From assembly GCA_026415675.1 (NCBI GenBank), contig JAOAGQ010000036.1, positions 1 through 56,883 of the forward strand: a DNA stretch of 56,883 bases. The letters are read 5' to 3'. This document shows positions 41,518-51,406 of this stretch, piece after piece. Under the pieces are notes generated by a model that had not been told where the DNA came from, ran no database searches, and saw only the letters and a list, made by a program, of their open reading frames with translations. The stretch is from Syntrophorhabdaceae bacterium. Lineage in GTDB: Bacteria; Desulfobacterota; Syntrophorhabdia; Syntrophorhabdales; Syntrophorhabdaceae. The number at the start of each line of letters is the position of its first letter. Positions within the stretch are counted from its first letter, which is position 1. A program made the position numbers and the translations under genes.

Positions 41518-43461
41518 TCAGGAGAGCACTTTCTTCACCATCTCTATCACGTCCCTGTCTCTATAGGGCTTGTCAAGGTAGCCGTCTATCTTATACTCTT
41601 TTAAAATCTCCCTCTGCTCTTCGGTCATAAAACCGCTTGAGATGATGACCTTTGTATCGGGCCTTATCCTTTTTATCTCCTGCAAAACCTGATCTCCCTT
41701 CATTCCGGGCATGATCATATCGAGGATGACGAGGTCAATATCGCCATTTTCTTTTTCAAAGACCCTTAACGCATCATACCCGTCCTTCGATGAGATCACG
41801 GTAACTCCGTTATCCGATAAAAGACCGTTTATAAACTCGAGGATTACCTCTTCATCATCTACAACGAGTATCTTATGTTCTTTTATTGAAACATCTTTTT
41901 TCGTCGCTTCATCAGGAGAAACGGTCTCCTCAATATTTGTTAGGGGCAGATATATACTGAATTTCGTGCCTTTACCTACAGTACTGTCGAGTTCTACAAA
42001 ACCGCCGTGTTCCCTTATTACCTTACTCACGATGTAGAGCCCCATCCCGAGATTTTTCCCCGAATCTTTCGTTGAAAAGAAAGGCTCGAAGATCTTTGTT
42101 TTTATCTCATCGTCTATACCCTTACCTGTGTCCTCTATTTCCACAAGGGCATATTCTTTCCCGGGGGATATCCTTAGGCGCTCCGTTCTCACTTTCAAAA
42201 TCCCAACTCCCCCCATCGCATCTTTTGCATTTATGCAAAGATTTAAAAAGACATTCTGGAGCCCTGCTTCGTCTCCCTTTATGGGAGGAAGATATGGACA
42301 GAACGATGTAATCACATCTATATCTCTGAAACTCTCTTTAAGAAGGAAGAGTATGTCCTCGAGGAGGGCATGGAGATCTATTACATTGTTTACCCTCCTC
42401 TGTCTCCTTGAAAAATTGAGGAGGTGCTGGGTGAGTTTGGATGCCCTCTGGGCCGAATTCTCTATTGCCTCGGCATATCTGTACAGTTTTTCCTCTTTTT
42501 TTAAGAAATTTTTTATAAGAGAGGCGTAACCTAAAACCCCGGTTAAGAGGTTGTTGAAGTCATGGGCTATACCTCCGGCAAGGAGGGCGATACTCCCCAT
42601 CTTCTCCTTCACTATCTGCTCTTCGTTTTTGAATTTTTCATCGGCCAAATCTATGAGCATTATAGCTTTATTGTTCCATGCTCCATCGAAGACATTGATG
42701 GAATAGGCATTCATCCTGAAAAACTTGAACTGTTCCCCCGACTGGTATGTGACATTCCCCTGATAGGGAGACTCGGTCCTGTAAAAACCTTCCTCCATCC
42801 CGGATATGATGCGGTCTATCCTTTCCCCTTCTAAGGATTTGTTTATATCTCCGAACTCCTCTTTTGCCTTTTTATTTGCATAACAGATGGTGCAGTTATG
42901 GTCTATAATAAAGAATGGGTTTGGCAGTTCGTTTAAGACCACTTCATAGATAGAATTGTCTGTACCCTTTTTTTCTATATAATACATCCCCCCTTCGATA
43001 AGACTGATTCTATTGAAGATATCGCATACGATCTCGAGTTCTCTGAGTATAGGTTTTTCGAGATTTAGTTGGCTACGCTTTCCGAGGAGGATAATGCCGA
43101 TAATATTCATCCCCTGTCTTAAGGGATAGAGAAAAAGGGTACCGTAGTTAAATACATTGTGGAATGTGGAGGGGGAGAGGGCCCCTGCGTTTAATCGCAA
43201 AACATCCTCGAGAACCAAATTGTCCATATCGTTATGGATACTGAAATAACCCTGTCTTATATTCCCCCTTTCGATTTTAAAGATCTTGCACATATCGAAG
43301 ATAGACTCTTCTACAAAGATCTTAGGGGCTTTTGCCAGTATTTCATCTTTGTCCCGGATGCAATTTAGAAGTTTCAATATTATTGAGTAATTGTTGATAG
43401 ACCTCTCAAAAAAATTCCACTGGTATTTTAACGATTCGTCTTTTAACTCTTCTTTTGTCAT
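41518..43461 (-). CDS. Hybrid sensor histidine kinase with C-terminal receiver domain
   Basis: This 647-residue cytoplasmic kinase has no membrane segment. An N-terminal GAF-like region spans about 40-170. A PAS domain follows (about 175-285; ELPNPFFIIDHNCTICYANKKAKEEFG). The dimerisation domain has the phospho-accepting His (GGIAHDFNNLLTGVLGY, near residue 298), and the ATPase domain shows NLCINAKDA, DTGKGI, FEPFFSTK and GMGLYIV. The receiver domain (about 525-647) has the acceptor Asp in LVILDMIMPG. It overlaps the HDOD gene as ATGA. No separate output regulator is nearby, so the signal path beyond the receiver is unknown. Confidence 0.93.
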   Translation of the reverse strand: MTKEELKDESLKYQWNFFERSINNYSIILKLLNCIRDKDEILAKAPKIFVEESIFDMCKIFKIERGNIRQGYFSIHNDMDNLVLEDVLRLNAGALSPSTFHNVFNYGTLFLYPLRQGMNIIGIILLGKRSQLNLEKPILRELEIVCDIFNRISLIEGGMYYIEKKGTDNSIYEVVLNELPNPFFIIDHNCTICYANKKAKEEFGDINKSLEGERIDRIISGMEEGFYRTESPYQGNVTYQSGEQFKFFRMNAYSINVFDGAWNNKAIMLIDLADEKFKNEEQIVKEKMGSIALLAGGIAHDFNNLLTGVLGYASLIKNFLKKEEKLYRYAEAIENSAQRASKLTQHLLNFSRRQRRVNNVIDLHALLEDILFLLKESFRDIDVITSFCPYLPPIKGDEAGLQNVFLNLCINAKDAMGGVGILKVRTERLRISPGKEYALVEIEDTGKGIDDEIKTKIFEPFFSTKDSGKNLGMGLYIVSKVIREHGGFVELDSTVGKGTKFSIYLPLTNIEETVSPDEATKKDVSIKEHKILVVDDEEVILEFINGLLSDNGVTVISSKDGYDALRVFEKENGDIDLVILDMIMPGMKGDQVLQEIKRIRPDTKVIISSGFMTEEQREILKEYKIDGYLDKPYRDRDVIEMVKKVLS

Positions 43462-44255
43462 CTTTGGCCACCGAATAATGTATAGAATATTTCCATCTCC
43501 TTTATTATATGCTCCTCCTCTTTTTGTAGTATATAATACTCAATATCCGTTCCGTTACGGGAGTGATAAAACCTATCCGCCACGGTTACATATCTCAAAA
43601 GGGGATCGGTATTACCGACCGGTGCCTCGTTATGGTGGTTGCGTATTACGTTTCTAAACCTCTCAGGAAATTTCCATTTTATTGATATAGCATGACCTGT
43701 CTCCTGATGGTCGGTGCCGTAATGCTCCTGTTCGAGCTCTATGAGAGGTTTCCCCGACTCTTTTGAGTATAGCTCCATACCTGAATAATTCCTGTCTTCC
43801 ATATAGAATACCACCTTCCCGATGTCGTGGAACAATGAGGCGGTGTAGACCTTCTGGGGGTCTTCCATTAGGGATTTCTCGGCAAGTCTCTTCGCTGCAC
43901 TGGATACGAAGATGGAGTGCTTCCATAATTTAAAGAGGTCTTCCTCGTCTATATCGAGGGATTTTAGCATATTTTCCATAAACATGATGCAGAGGATTAT
44001 CCTTTTTACCTCTTCGAACCCTATATTCAGCATCGCATGCTGGAGGTTGTAGATTTCTATACCTCTACTGTAATAGGCTGAATTTGCAATGCTTATAATC
44101 TTCGAAGATATGGCCTGGTCGTATTTTAAGACCTCTGCAAGATCATTGAATGATGATTCGTTATTGTTTATTATTTCAAATACTTTTGAGATAACAGTAT
44201 TTAAAGTAGGTATAACCTTTAGGTCGTTAGCCCTTTTTAATATTTCGCTCTTCAT
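43458..44255 (-). CDS. HDOD-domain signalling protein
   Basis: The 265 residues are essentially one HDOD domain: IPTLNTVISKVFEIINN, VLKYDQAISSKIISIANSAYYSR, HAMLNIGFEEVKRIIL, and the HD-type region ASLFHDIGKVVFYME with later GHAISIKWKFPERFRNVIRNHH. HDOD proteins are regulatory relatives of HD phosphohydrolases and often lie next to two-component genes. AAGGGG lies before the ATG. The stop overlaps the kinase start, so the two form a unit. Confidence 0.92.
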   Translation of the reverse strand: MKSEILKRANDLKVIPTLNTVISKVFEIINNNESSFNDLAEVLKYDQAISSKIISIANSAYYSRGIEIYNLQHAMLNIGFEEVKRIILCIMFMENMLKSLDIDEEDLFKLWKHSIFVSSAAKRLAEKSLMEDPQKVYTASLFHDIGKVVFYMEDRNYSGMELYSKESGKPLIELEQEHYGTDHQETGHAISIKWKFPERFRNVIRNHHNEAPVGNTDPLLRYVTVADRFYHSRNGTDIEYYILQKEEEHIIKEMEIFYTLFGGQR

Positions 44256-44562
44256 GAAGGCCCCTTATAAGATACAAGTATTTTCCTCTATTTTATTATC
44301 GTCCTTCATTGCAAATAATTAAGTATATATAATTTTTTTTACCATTTGATATATGAAATTATCAACATAATTTGTGATATGGGTCACACTTTCATCCATT
44401 TATGAACCCCTCTTTTGTATTATAACGGTCTGTATTTAAAATGGATTGCTTATATATTCACAATCTGATATAAAATTAACTCTAATTGAGGGAATGACAA
44501 TTTTATATTTTACACCCCATATAAAAAAGGGACTATATTATTTTATTTCTCTGCTTTAAAGC
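44256..44562. other. AT-rich divergent intergenic region
   Basis: About 300 bases separate the HDOD gene (minus) from queA (plus). I see no gene, stable hairpin or repeat. Several TATAAT-like boxes occur by composition, but none has a convincing -35 partner. Confidence 0.5.
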
Positions 44563-44574
44563 ATGAAAGAGGGT

Positions 44575-45591
44575 ATGAGGATAGAAGAGTTTGACTATAT
44601 ATTGCCGAAGAAGATGATAGCCCAGTATCCCCTTGAGGATAGGGCATCCTCGAGGCTTTTTGTCTATGAAAGGTCTCACAGGAGGATAACCCATCTATTT
44701 TTCAGGGATATCATTAAGTTTTTTAAAAGGGGCGATGTCCTTGTCTTAAATGAGAGTAAGGTTTTTCCTGCAAGGTTAAAGGGGAAAAAAAAGACAGGGG
44801 GCGCCGTTGATATCCTCCTTTTAAAAAAGATTGGAGATAGGAAGTGGAGCTGTCTTATAAAGGGTATGAGGTCAAAGGTCGATGCCCTGGATCTTTTAAT
44901 CGGTGATATCAAAGCGCGGATAATGCGGGAAAAGGACGGCTTTTATATCGAATTTTTTTGTCAGGGAGATGAGTACGATACTATCCGTAAATACGGAGAG
45001 ATGCCATTGCCCCCTTATATAAAGAGGAAGGAGGGGGATGTCCAGGATTTTGAGAGATACCAGACCGTATACGCAAAGACGGAAGGTTCTATAGCCGCCC
45101 CTACCGCGGGGTTTCATTTTACCGATAGCCTCCTCGAAGAAATAGAGGGGATCGGTGTAAACATAGCAAAAATAACGCTCCACATTGGAAAGGGCACGTT
45201 TTCCCTCATCAGGGAAGAAAACATAGAGCACCATGAAATGGAGAGTGAATATTTTACTACAACCCCCGATGTTATAGACCTCATAAAAAGGGCAAAGGCA
45301 GAAGGAAAAAGGGTTGTGGCATGCGGAACAAGCACGGTTAGAACGGTGGAGACGATTTTTTCAAAAAATGGAACGGCTGAATATGAAGGGTATACAGACC
45401 TATTTATCTTTCCCGGATATAGATTCAAGGTGGTTGATGCACTGATCACCAACTTTCATCTCCCGAGGTCTACCCCCCTTCTCCTCGTGTCTGCCTTTAT
45501 GGGAAAGGAAAACCTTATGCTCTGTTACGGAGAAGCAATAGAAAAGGGTTACAGGTTTTATAGCTATGGAGATGCAATGCTCATAATATAG
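44575..45591 (+). CDS. queA: S-adenosylmethionine:tRNA ribosyltransferase-isomerase QueA
   Basis: This 338-residue enzyme transfers the ribose of SAM to preQ1 in tRNA, forming epoxyqueuosine. Family motifs include FDYILPKKMIAQYPLEDRASSRLFVYER, VLNESKVFPARLKGKK, GSIAAPTAGFHFTDSLLEEIE, THIGKGTF-like KITLHIGKGTFSLIREENIEHHEMESEY, and LITNFHLPRSTPLLLVSAF. The start at 44575 (MRIEEFDYILP) matches the usual family N-terminus; an ATG at 44563 would add four residues. tgt, the enzyme that places preQ1, follows eight bases later. Confidence 0.96.
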   Translation: MRIEEFDYILPKKMIAQYPLEDRASSRLFVYERSHRRITHLFFRDIIKFFKRGDVLVLNESKVFPARLKGKKKTGGAVDILLLKKIGDRKWSCLIKGMRSKVDALDLLIGDIKARIMREKDGFYIEFFCQGDEYDTIRKYGEMPLPPYIKRKEGDVQDFERYQTVYAKTEGSIAAPTAGFHFTDSLLEEIEGIGVNIAKITLHIGKGTFSLIREENIEHHEMESEYFTTTPDVIDLIKRAKAEGKRVVACGTSTVRTVETIFSKNGTAEYEGYTDLFIFPGYRFKVVDALITNFHLPRSTPLLLVSAFMGKENLMLCYGEAIEKGYRFYSYGDAMLII

Positions 45592-45598
45592 AGTATTT

Positions 45599-46723
45599 AT
45601 GGTTATGAACGGGTTTGAGATAATAAAAAGGGATGGTGTATCGAGATTGGGTCGCCTAAAGACGAACCACGGGATCATAGAGACCCCTGTCTTTATGCCT
45701 GTAGGTACCCAAGGTACCGTAAAGGCGATAACCCATAAAGATTTGAAGGAAGCGGGTTTCCGTATGATACTGGCAAACGCATATCATCTCTATTTAAGGC
45801 CCGGGGACACTTTGATAAAGGACATGGGGGGTATCCACAGGTTTGCCGGTTGGGACGGTCCTATACTGACGGATAGCGGTGGTTACCAGCTATTCAGCCT
45901 TGGAGTATTGAGGAAGATTACAGAACAAGGAGTTATCTTTCAATCCCACATCGACGGCTCTAAACATTTTCTTACCCCTGAAAGGGTGGTAGAGATACAG
46001 GAGAACATAGGATCCGATATATGCATGACCCTTGATGAATGCGTGAAATACCCTTCAACATACGAATACACGAGAGAATCGACGGAACTCACCACAAACT
46101 GGGCGAGAAGATGCAGGGAATACAAAAAAAATGGAGACTATATGCTCTTTGGTATCATTCAGGGTGGGTTTTATAGAGATTTGAGGATAAAATCCGCTGT
46201 GGAGATAGTGGGTATGGATTTTGATGGTTACGCCATAGGGGGTTTGAGTGTGGGGGAACCAAAAGGGGTGATGTGGGAAATGGTAGATGAGGTGATAGAT
46301 ATCCTCCCCTCTGATAAACCGAGGTACCTTATGGGTCTCGGATTTCCAGAGGATCTGATCGAGGGGGTAAGAAAAGGGATAGATATGTTCGACTGTGTGA
46401 TACCTACAAGACTTGCGAGAAACGGTAATCTTTTTACCTGGAGTGGGAGGATCAATATAAAAAACGCAAAATATACAAAGGATGAAAGGCCTGTGGATGA
46501 GATGTGTTCCTGCTATACCTGCAGGACCTATTCGAGGGCGTATCTGAGACATCTACTTGTCTCCCATGAATTAACGAGTTTCTACCTCAATACACTCCAC
46601 AACATCCACTTTTATGGGGTTTTCATGGAGAAGATAAGGGAATCTATTGAAGAAGGAAGATTTGAAGAGTTTTACAGAGAGTTTAAGATAAGATGGAAAG
46701 GAGGTGAAACAAACGATGATTGA
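45599..46723 (+). CDS. tgt: Queuine/preQ1 tRNA-guanine transglycosylase
   Basis: The 374-residue enzyme exchanges guanine-34 for preQ1 in GUN-anticodon tRNAs. The nucleophile region is FDCVIPTRLARNGNLFTW, the general acid region is LTDSGGYQLFSLG, and the zinc site is CSCYTCRTYSRAYLRHL followed by a His. The early PVFMPVGTQGTVKAI is typical. It follows queA and overlaps yajC by eight bases, so queuosine genes lead this housekeeping operon. Confidence 0.97.
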   Translation: MVMNGFEIIKRDGVSRLGRLKTNHGIIETPVFMPVGTQGTVKAITHKDLKEAGFRMILANAYHLYLRPGDTLIKDMGGIHRFAGWDGPILTDSGGYQLFSLGVLRKITEQGVIFQSHIDGSKHFLTPERVVEIQENIGSDICMTLDECVKYPSTYEYTRESTELTTNWARRCREYKKNGDYMLFGIIQGGFYRDLRIKSAVEIVGMDFDGYAIGGLSVGEPKGVMWEMVDEVIDILPSDKPRYLMGLGFPEDLIEGVRKGIDMFDCVIPTRLARNGNLFTWSGRINIKNAKYTKDERPVDEMCSCYTCRTYSRAYLRHLLVSHELTSFYLNTLHNIHFYGVFMEKIRESIEEGRFEEFYREFKIRWKGGETNDD

Positions 46724-47030
46724 TTTAGCTTATGCAATGGGGAATCAACCTGCCGCAGGACAGGGAGGGGGTCAACAGTGGATGAGTCTTTTGCCTCTTA
46801 TCCTTCTTTTTGCTGTCTTCTATTTTCTCTTGATAAGACCCCAGCAAAAGAGGGCCAAACAGCAGAAGGCATTCCTTGAAAGCCTGAAAAAAGGCGACAG
46901 GGTAATCACAACCGGGGGATTGTATGGTACAATAACAGGTATCACAGAAAACGAGGTTACCCTGGAGATAGCGGAAAAAGTAAGAGTAAAAGTTTTAAAG
47001 GGCGCAATAGCGAGCGCAGTGAAAGAGTGA
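46716..47030 (+). CDS. yajC: Preprotein translocase subunit YajC
   Basis: This 104-residue protein has one membrane helix (SLLPLILLFAVFYFLLIRPQQKRAKQQ, about residues 23-45) and a cytoplasmic beta domain with KKGDRVITTGGLYGTITGI. YajC associates with SecDF and SecYEG. The ATG at 46716 has an excellent AAGGAGGTG nine bases upstream; a GTG four codons earlier is less likely. secD and secF, usual partners after yajC, do not follow; rpsF does. Confidence 0.95.
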   Translation: MIDLAYAMGNQPAAGQGGGQQWMSLLPLILLFAVFYFLLIRPQQKRAKQQKAFLESLKKGDRVITTGGLYGTITGITENEVTLEIAEKVRVKVLKGAIASAVKE

Positions 47031-47042
47031 AAGGAGTTTAGC

Positions 47043-47396
47043 GTGGGAAGATATGAAAACATCATTGTAATCGACCCTGATTGCGCAAAGGAAGAAGAAG
47101 AGGAGTTGACGAAAAAGATCAGGGCCAATTTTGAAAAAATGGGATGCAATATACTGAAGTTTGATGATTGGACAATAAGAAGACTCGCCTACCCTATAAA
47201 GAAGAAGGACAGAGGGCACTACTATTACCTTCTCTTTGATGGAAAAGAGTCCGATGTGGGTAATATCAACAGATATTACAAAAACATAGACCTAATTTTG
47301 AGACATATTATTGTGAAGGTAGAGGATAATGCTGAGGGGTTGTCATCCCCTCCGGAACAGGTGGTGTTCGACGAACTGGAAGGCGAATACTCTTGA
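47043..47396 (+). CDS. rpsF: 30S ribosomal protein S6
   Basis: The 117 residues show the S6 ferredoxin-like fold: YENIIVIDPDCAKEEEEELTKKI, DDWTIRRLAYPIKKKDRGHYYYLLFDG and INRYYKNIDLILRHIIVKVED. It starts with GTG after AAAGGAG. It overlaps the short ssb gene by four bases and heads the rpsF-ssb-rpsR-rplI set. Confidence 0.96.
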   Translation: MGRYENIIVIDPDCAKEEEEELTKKIRANFEKMGCNILKFDDWTIRRLAYPIKKKDRGHYYYLLFDGKESDVGNINRYYKNIDLILRHIIVKVEDNAEGLSSPPEQVVFDELEGEYS

Positions 47397-47665
47397 ACAG
47401 GATCTTTCTTTCGGGTAGGGTAAGGGCAAAACCAGAGGTGATGTATACTTTAAAGGGGGAAAGGGTTATCCAGTTTCCCCTAAAAGTAGAGGAGGGAGGT
47501 CTCGATATCAAGGTTGTATATGTGGATAGAGAGGGATTGAAAGATATCGAGGAGATGGCAGGAAAACAGGCCATGGTGGTTGGAAGCCTTTTAAAGATAA
47601 GTTCTGAGGCCAATAAAGGGCAGGTAAAGGTTAAAGCAAATCAAATAATATGGATGGAGGAATAA
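47393..47665 (+). CDS. Short single-strand DNA-binding-like OB-fold protein
   Basis: This 90-residue protein occupies the place of ssb between rpsF and rpsR. It begins in SSB style (NRIFLSGRVRAKPEVMYTLKGERVIQFPLKVE) and ends in an OB-fold strand (VKVKANQIIWMEE). It is about half the usual Ssb length and lacks the flexible linker and acidic DDIPF-like tail that recruits partner proteins. It may be a PriB-like or otherwise specialised OB protein. The TTG start overlaps the rpsF stop. Confidence 0.8.
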   Translation: MNRIFLSGRVRAKPEVMYTLKGERVIQFPLKVEEGGLDIKVVYVDREGLKDIEEMAGKQAMVVGSLLKISSEANKGQVKVKANQIIWMEE

Positions 47666-47935
47666 ATGGCAAGAGTTACAAAACCAACAAAAACCCAGGA
47701 TATCCAGAAGAAAAGGGTATATACGAGAAAACGGGTTTGCCGGTTCTGTCAGGATTCAAACATTACGATCGACTATAAGAACCCTAAACTATTAAAATAT
47801 TTTATAACGGAGAGGGGGAAGATAATGCCGAGGAGGATGACAGGCACCTGTGCGAACCATCAGAGGAAGCTAAAGGAGGCCATAAATATGGCGAGACATA
47901 TAGCCCTACTCCCCTTTACCACACTTTCGAGATAG
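47666..47935 (+). CDS. rpsR: 30S ribosomal protein S18
   Basis: The 89 residues carry the S18 core [48 protein letters not shown]. Cysteines in VCRFC and TCANH indicate a zinc-binding form. It follows directly on the ssb-like gene. Confidence 0.97.
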   Translation: MARVTKPTKTQDIQKKRVYTRKRVCRFCQDSNITIDYKNPKLLKYFITERGKIMPRRMTGTCANHQRKLKEAINMARHIALLPFTTLSR

Positions 47936-47946
47936 TGAGGTTCGTT

Positions 47947-48396
47947 ATGAAGGTTATATTAACCCAAGATATGCCTGGCACAGGAAAGAAGGGAGAGACC
48001 GTTGAGGTGAGAGAGGGCTATGGGAGGAATTTTCTCATCCCTAAGGGTTTTGCCCTTCCTGCCACAGAGGGGAACATAAAAAGATTCGAACACATAGTAA
48101 AGAGTATCCAAAATAAGAAGGCAAGGGCGGCAAAGACAGCGGAGGCCACCAGGGAGAAGCTAAAGGAGGTTACGCTGGTGATAAAGAAGAAGGCCGGAAC
48201 CGATGGGAAACTCTTTGGTTCGGTGACGAACAAGGATGTGGCAGAGGCCATATATAAAGTGACGGGCTACGAGATAGACAAAAAGGATATTGAGATTCCA
48301 GAACAGATAAAGTCCATAGGGACACACACTGTAGAGGTACATCTCGATGCAAACATAGATGTATCGGTAAAGGTAGAGGTTGAAAAACTCGAATAA
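47947..48396 (+). CDS. rplI: 50S ribosomal protein L9
   Basis: This 149-residue protein has the L9 N-domain (KVILTQDMPGTGKKGETVEVREGYGRNFLIPKGFALPAT), a long connecting helix, and the C-domain (KLFGSVTNKDVAEAI). I chose the ATG at 47947, six bases after GAGG, over a GTG at 47935. Its stop directly adjoins the dnaB start. Confidence 0.96.
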   Translation: MKVILTQDMPGTGKKGETVEVREGYGRNFLIPKGFALPATEGNIKRFEHIVKSIQNKKARAAKTAEATREKLKEVTLVIKKKAGTDGKLFGSVTNKDVAEAIYKVTGYEIDKKDIEIPEQIKSIGTHTVEVHLDANIDVSVKVEVEKLE

Positions 48397-49770
48397 ATGG
48401 CAAGACCGGTAAAACAACTTCAGATAAAGAAAGAGCACCTTTCCACAAGGGTGCCTCCACAGAATATAGAGGCGGAAGAATCCCTTCTTGGGGGCATCCT
48501 CACCGAGCATGAGGCTATCAACAAGGTAATAGACATCGTAGGGCCTGAGGACTTCTATAAAGAGGCGAACGGTAAAATCTATGAACTGATGATCGGCCTC
48601 TACGAGAAAAACGAACCCATAGATATCGTCACCTTAAGTAGTGCAGCCAGGGACAAAGGCATCATAGATAAGATAGGGGGCATAGCCTATCTTAATACCC
48701 TTGTCGACCGTATGCCGAGTTCTGCCAACATAGTCAACTATGCGAAGATCGTCCGAGAAAAAGGTCTCATGAGGAGCCTCATGAATGCTGCAACGGAGAT
48801 CATAGAGGCCGGATATGAAGTTGACATAGACGTTGATGAATACATAGATAATGCGGAGAAGATGATATTCAATGTGGCGGAGAGAAAGTTTAAGCCCTCC
48901 TTCTTTCCTGTCAGGAATATCGTGATGGAGAGTGTTAAGACCATAGAGCGCCTCTATGAGAAGAAGCAACTGATCACAGGGGTGCCTACAGGTTTTACAG
49001 AACTCGATAGATTGACAAGTGGTCTCCAGCCGTCGGATCTGATAGTTGTTGCCGGTAGACCCAGTATGGGTAAGACCGCCTTCGCGATGAACATCGCACA
49101 GCACGCCTCAATGTTGAAGGAAAACCCTATACCTGTTGGCATATTTTCTATGGAGATGTCCAAGGAGCAGCTTGTTACAAGGCTTTTGAGTTCTGAATCT
49201 GAGGTTGAGCATTCAAAACTGAGGACAGGTACACTATCCAGTGCAGAATGGCCGAAGCTCGCATATGCAGCAGGAAGACTCGCCGAAGCCCAGATCTTTA
49301 TAGACGATTCTCCTGCCATGACTGTTCTTGAACTTCGGGCAAGGGCAAGGAGGTTAAAAAAGGAGCACGGCCTTGGACTTCTCGTGGTCGACTATCTTCA
49401 ACTCATGAGAGGTGGAAAGGCAAGCGTGGAGAGGAGAGAACAGGAGATTTCGGAAATATCCCGTTTTTTAAAGGCCCTCGCAAAGGAACTGAACATACCG
49501 GTCATAGCCATTTCACAGTTGAACAGGATGGTAGAGCAGAGGGAGGATAAGAGGCCCCGTCTATCAGATTTAAGGGAATCGGGGGCAATAGAGCAGGATG
49601 CGGATGTAATAATGTTCATATACAGAGACGAGGTTTACAACAGAGACAGGGAGAATAATAGAGGGATAGCAGAGATCATCATTGGAAAGCAGCGAAACGG
49701 ACCTACCGATACTGTAGAGCTTGCATTTCTCGATAAATTTGCGACATTCAAAAATCTATACAGAGAATGA
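48397..49770 (+). CDS. dnaB: Replicative DNA helicase DnaB
   Basis: The 457-residue helicase has the N-terminal domain (PPQNIEAEESLLGGILTE) and the RecA-like C-domain with Walker A (GRPSMGKTAF), Walker B (LLVVDYLQLM) and ISRFLKALAKELNIPVIAISQLNR. No intein is present. It unwinds DNA ahead of the replication fork. It follows rplI with no gap and overlaps pgsA by four bases. Confidence 0.97.
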   Translation: MARPVKQLQIKKEHLSTRVPPQNIEAEESLLGGILTEHEAINKVIDIVGPEDFYKEANGKIYELMIGLYEKNEPIDIVTLSSAARDKGIIDKIGGIAYLNTLVDRMPSSANIVNYAKIVREKGLMRSLMNAATEIIEAGYEVDIDVDEYIDNAEKMIFNVAERKFKPSFFPVRNIVMESVKTIERLYEKKQLITGVPTGFTELDRLTSGLQPSDLIVVAGRPSMGKTAFAMNIAQHASMLKENPIPVGIFSMEMSKEQLVTRLLSSESEVEHSKLRTGTLSSAEWPKLAYAAGRLAEAQIFIDDSPAMTVLELRARARRLKKEHGLGLLVVDYLQLMRGGKASVERREQEISEISRFLKALAKELNIPVIAISQLNRMVEQREDKRPRLSDLRESGAIEQDADVIMFIYRDEVYNRDRENNRGIAEIIIGKQRNGPTDTVELAFLDKFATFKNLYRE

Positions 49771-50297
49771 ATATTCCTAACCTTCTCTCTCTTCTTCGCC
49801 TTTTACTGACCGTTATTTTCGTCGTTGCGGTGAACAGGGGGAGATTTGACCTCGCTTTGATCTGTTTTCTATTGCAGGCGATAAGCGACCTTCTGGATGG
49901 ACTTCTCGCAAGGCTTATGAGGGCAAAGACTTATCTAGGGGCCGTCCTTGATCCGATGGCAGACAAAATAATGCTTGCCTCATCTTATATTGTCCTCAGC
50001 GTTCACGGCATCATCCCTTTATGGTTGACGGTGATTGTGATAGGAAGGGACTTTTTCATCGCCTCAGGTTTTCTCGTACTATATAAGTTCTCCCATAAAT
50101 TGAGACCAAGACCCAGCATATTAAGTAAGTTCACAACCCTTTTTCAGATGTGCACGGTGGTATATGTTCTCTGGTCCGAGGAGAGGGAATTTTCCCTTCC
50201 TCTATTCTATATTACAGGTGTATTTTCCCTTTCTTCGGGGGTCCACTATATGATAAGGGGTATTGAGACTGTGATTAATAGACCTCGAGAGAGGTAA
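49767..50297 (+). CDS. pgsA: CDP-alcohol phosphatidyltransferase (probable PgsA)
   Basis: The 176-residue membrane enzyme shows the CDP-alcohol transferase motif SDLLDGLLARLMRAKTYLGAVLDPMADK, with all four catalytic aspartates, and several membrane helices. The opening NIPNLLSLLRLLLTVIFV is typical of phosphatidylglycerophosphate synthase, which makes the precursor of phosphatidylglycerol. Its start overlaps the dnaB stop (ATGA). Confidence 0.88.
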   Translation: MNIPNLLSLLRLLLTVIFVVAVNRGRFDLALICFLLQAISDLLDGLLARLMRAKTYLGAVLDPMADKIMLASSYIVLSVHGIIPLWLTVIVIGRDFFIASGFLVLYKFSHKLRPRPSILSKFTTLFQMCTVVYVLWSEEREFSLPLFYITGVFSLSSGVHYMIRGIETVINRPRER

Positions 50298-50312
50298 GGT
50301 ATAAGAAATCGA

Positions 50313-50348
50313 TTGACTTTGAACAGGCGCTATGTTTATGTTTACTAT
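50313..50348 (+). promoter_or_regulatory. Possible promoter before gap
   Basis: TTGACT (50313-50318) and TTGAAC (50319-50324) lie upstream of TACTAT (50343-50348; 18 bases from the second). This is the only gap of note between pgsA and the glycolytic genes. Confidence 0.4.
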
Positions 50349-50350
50349 AA

Positions 50351-51385
<1,035 letters not shown>

Positions 51386-51406
51386 CATGTTAAAGGACGG
51401 TGGAAA

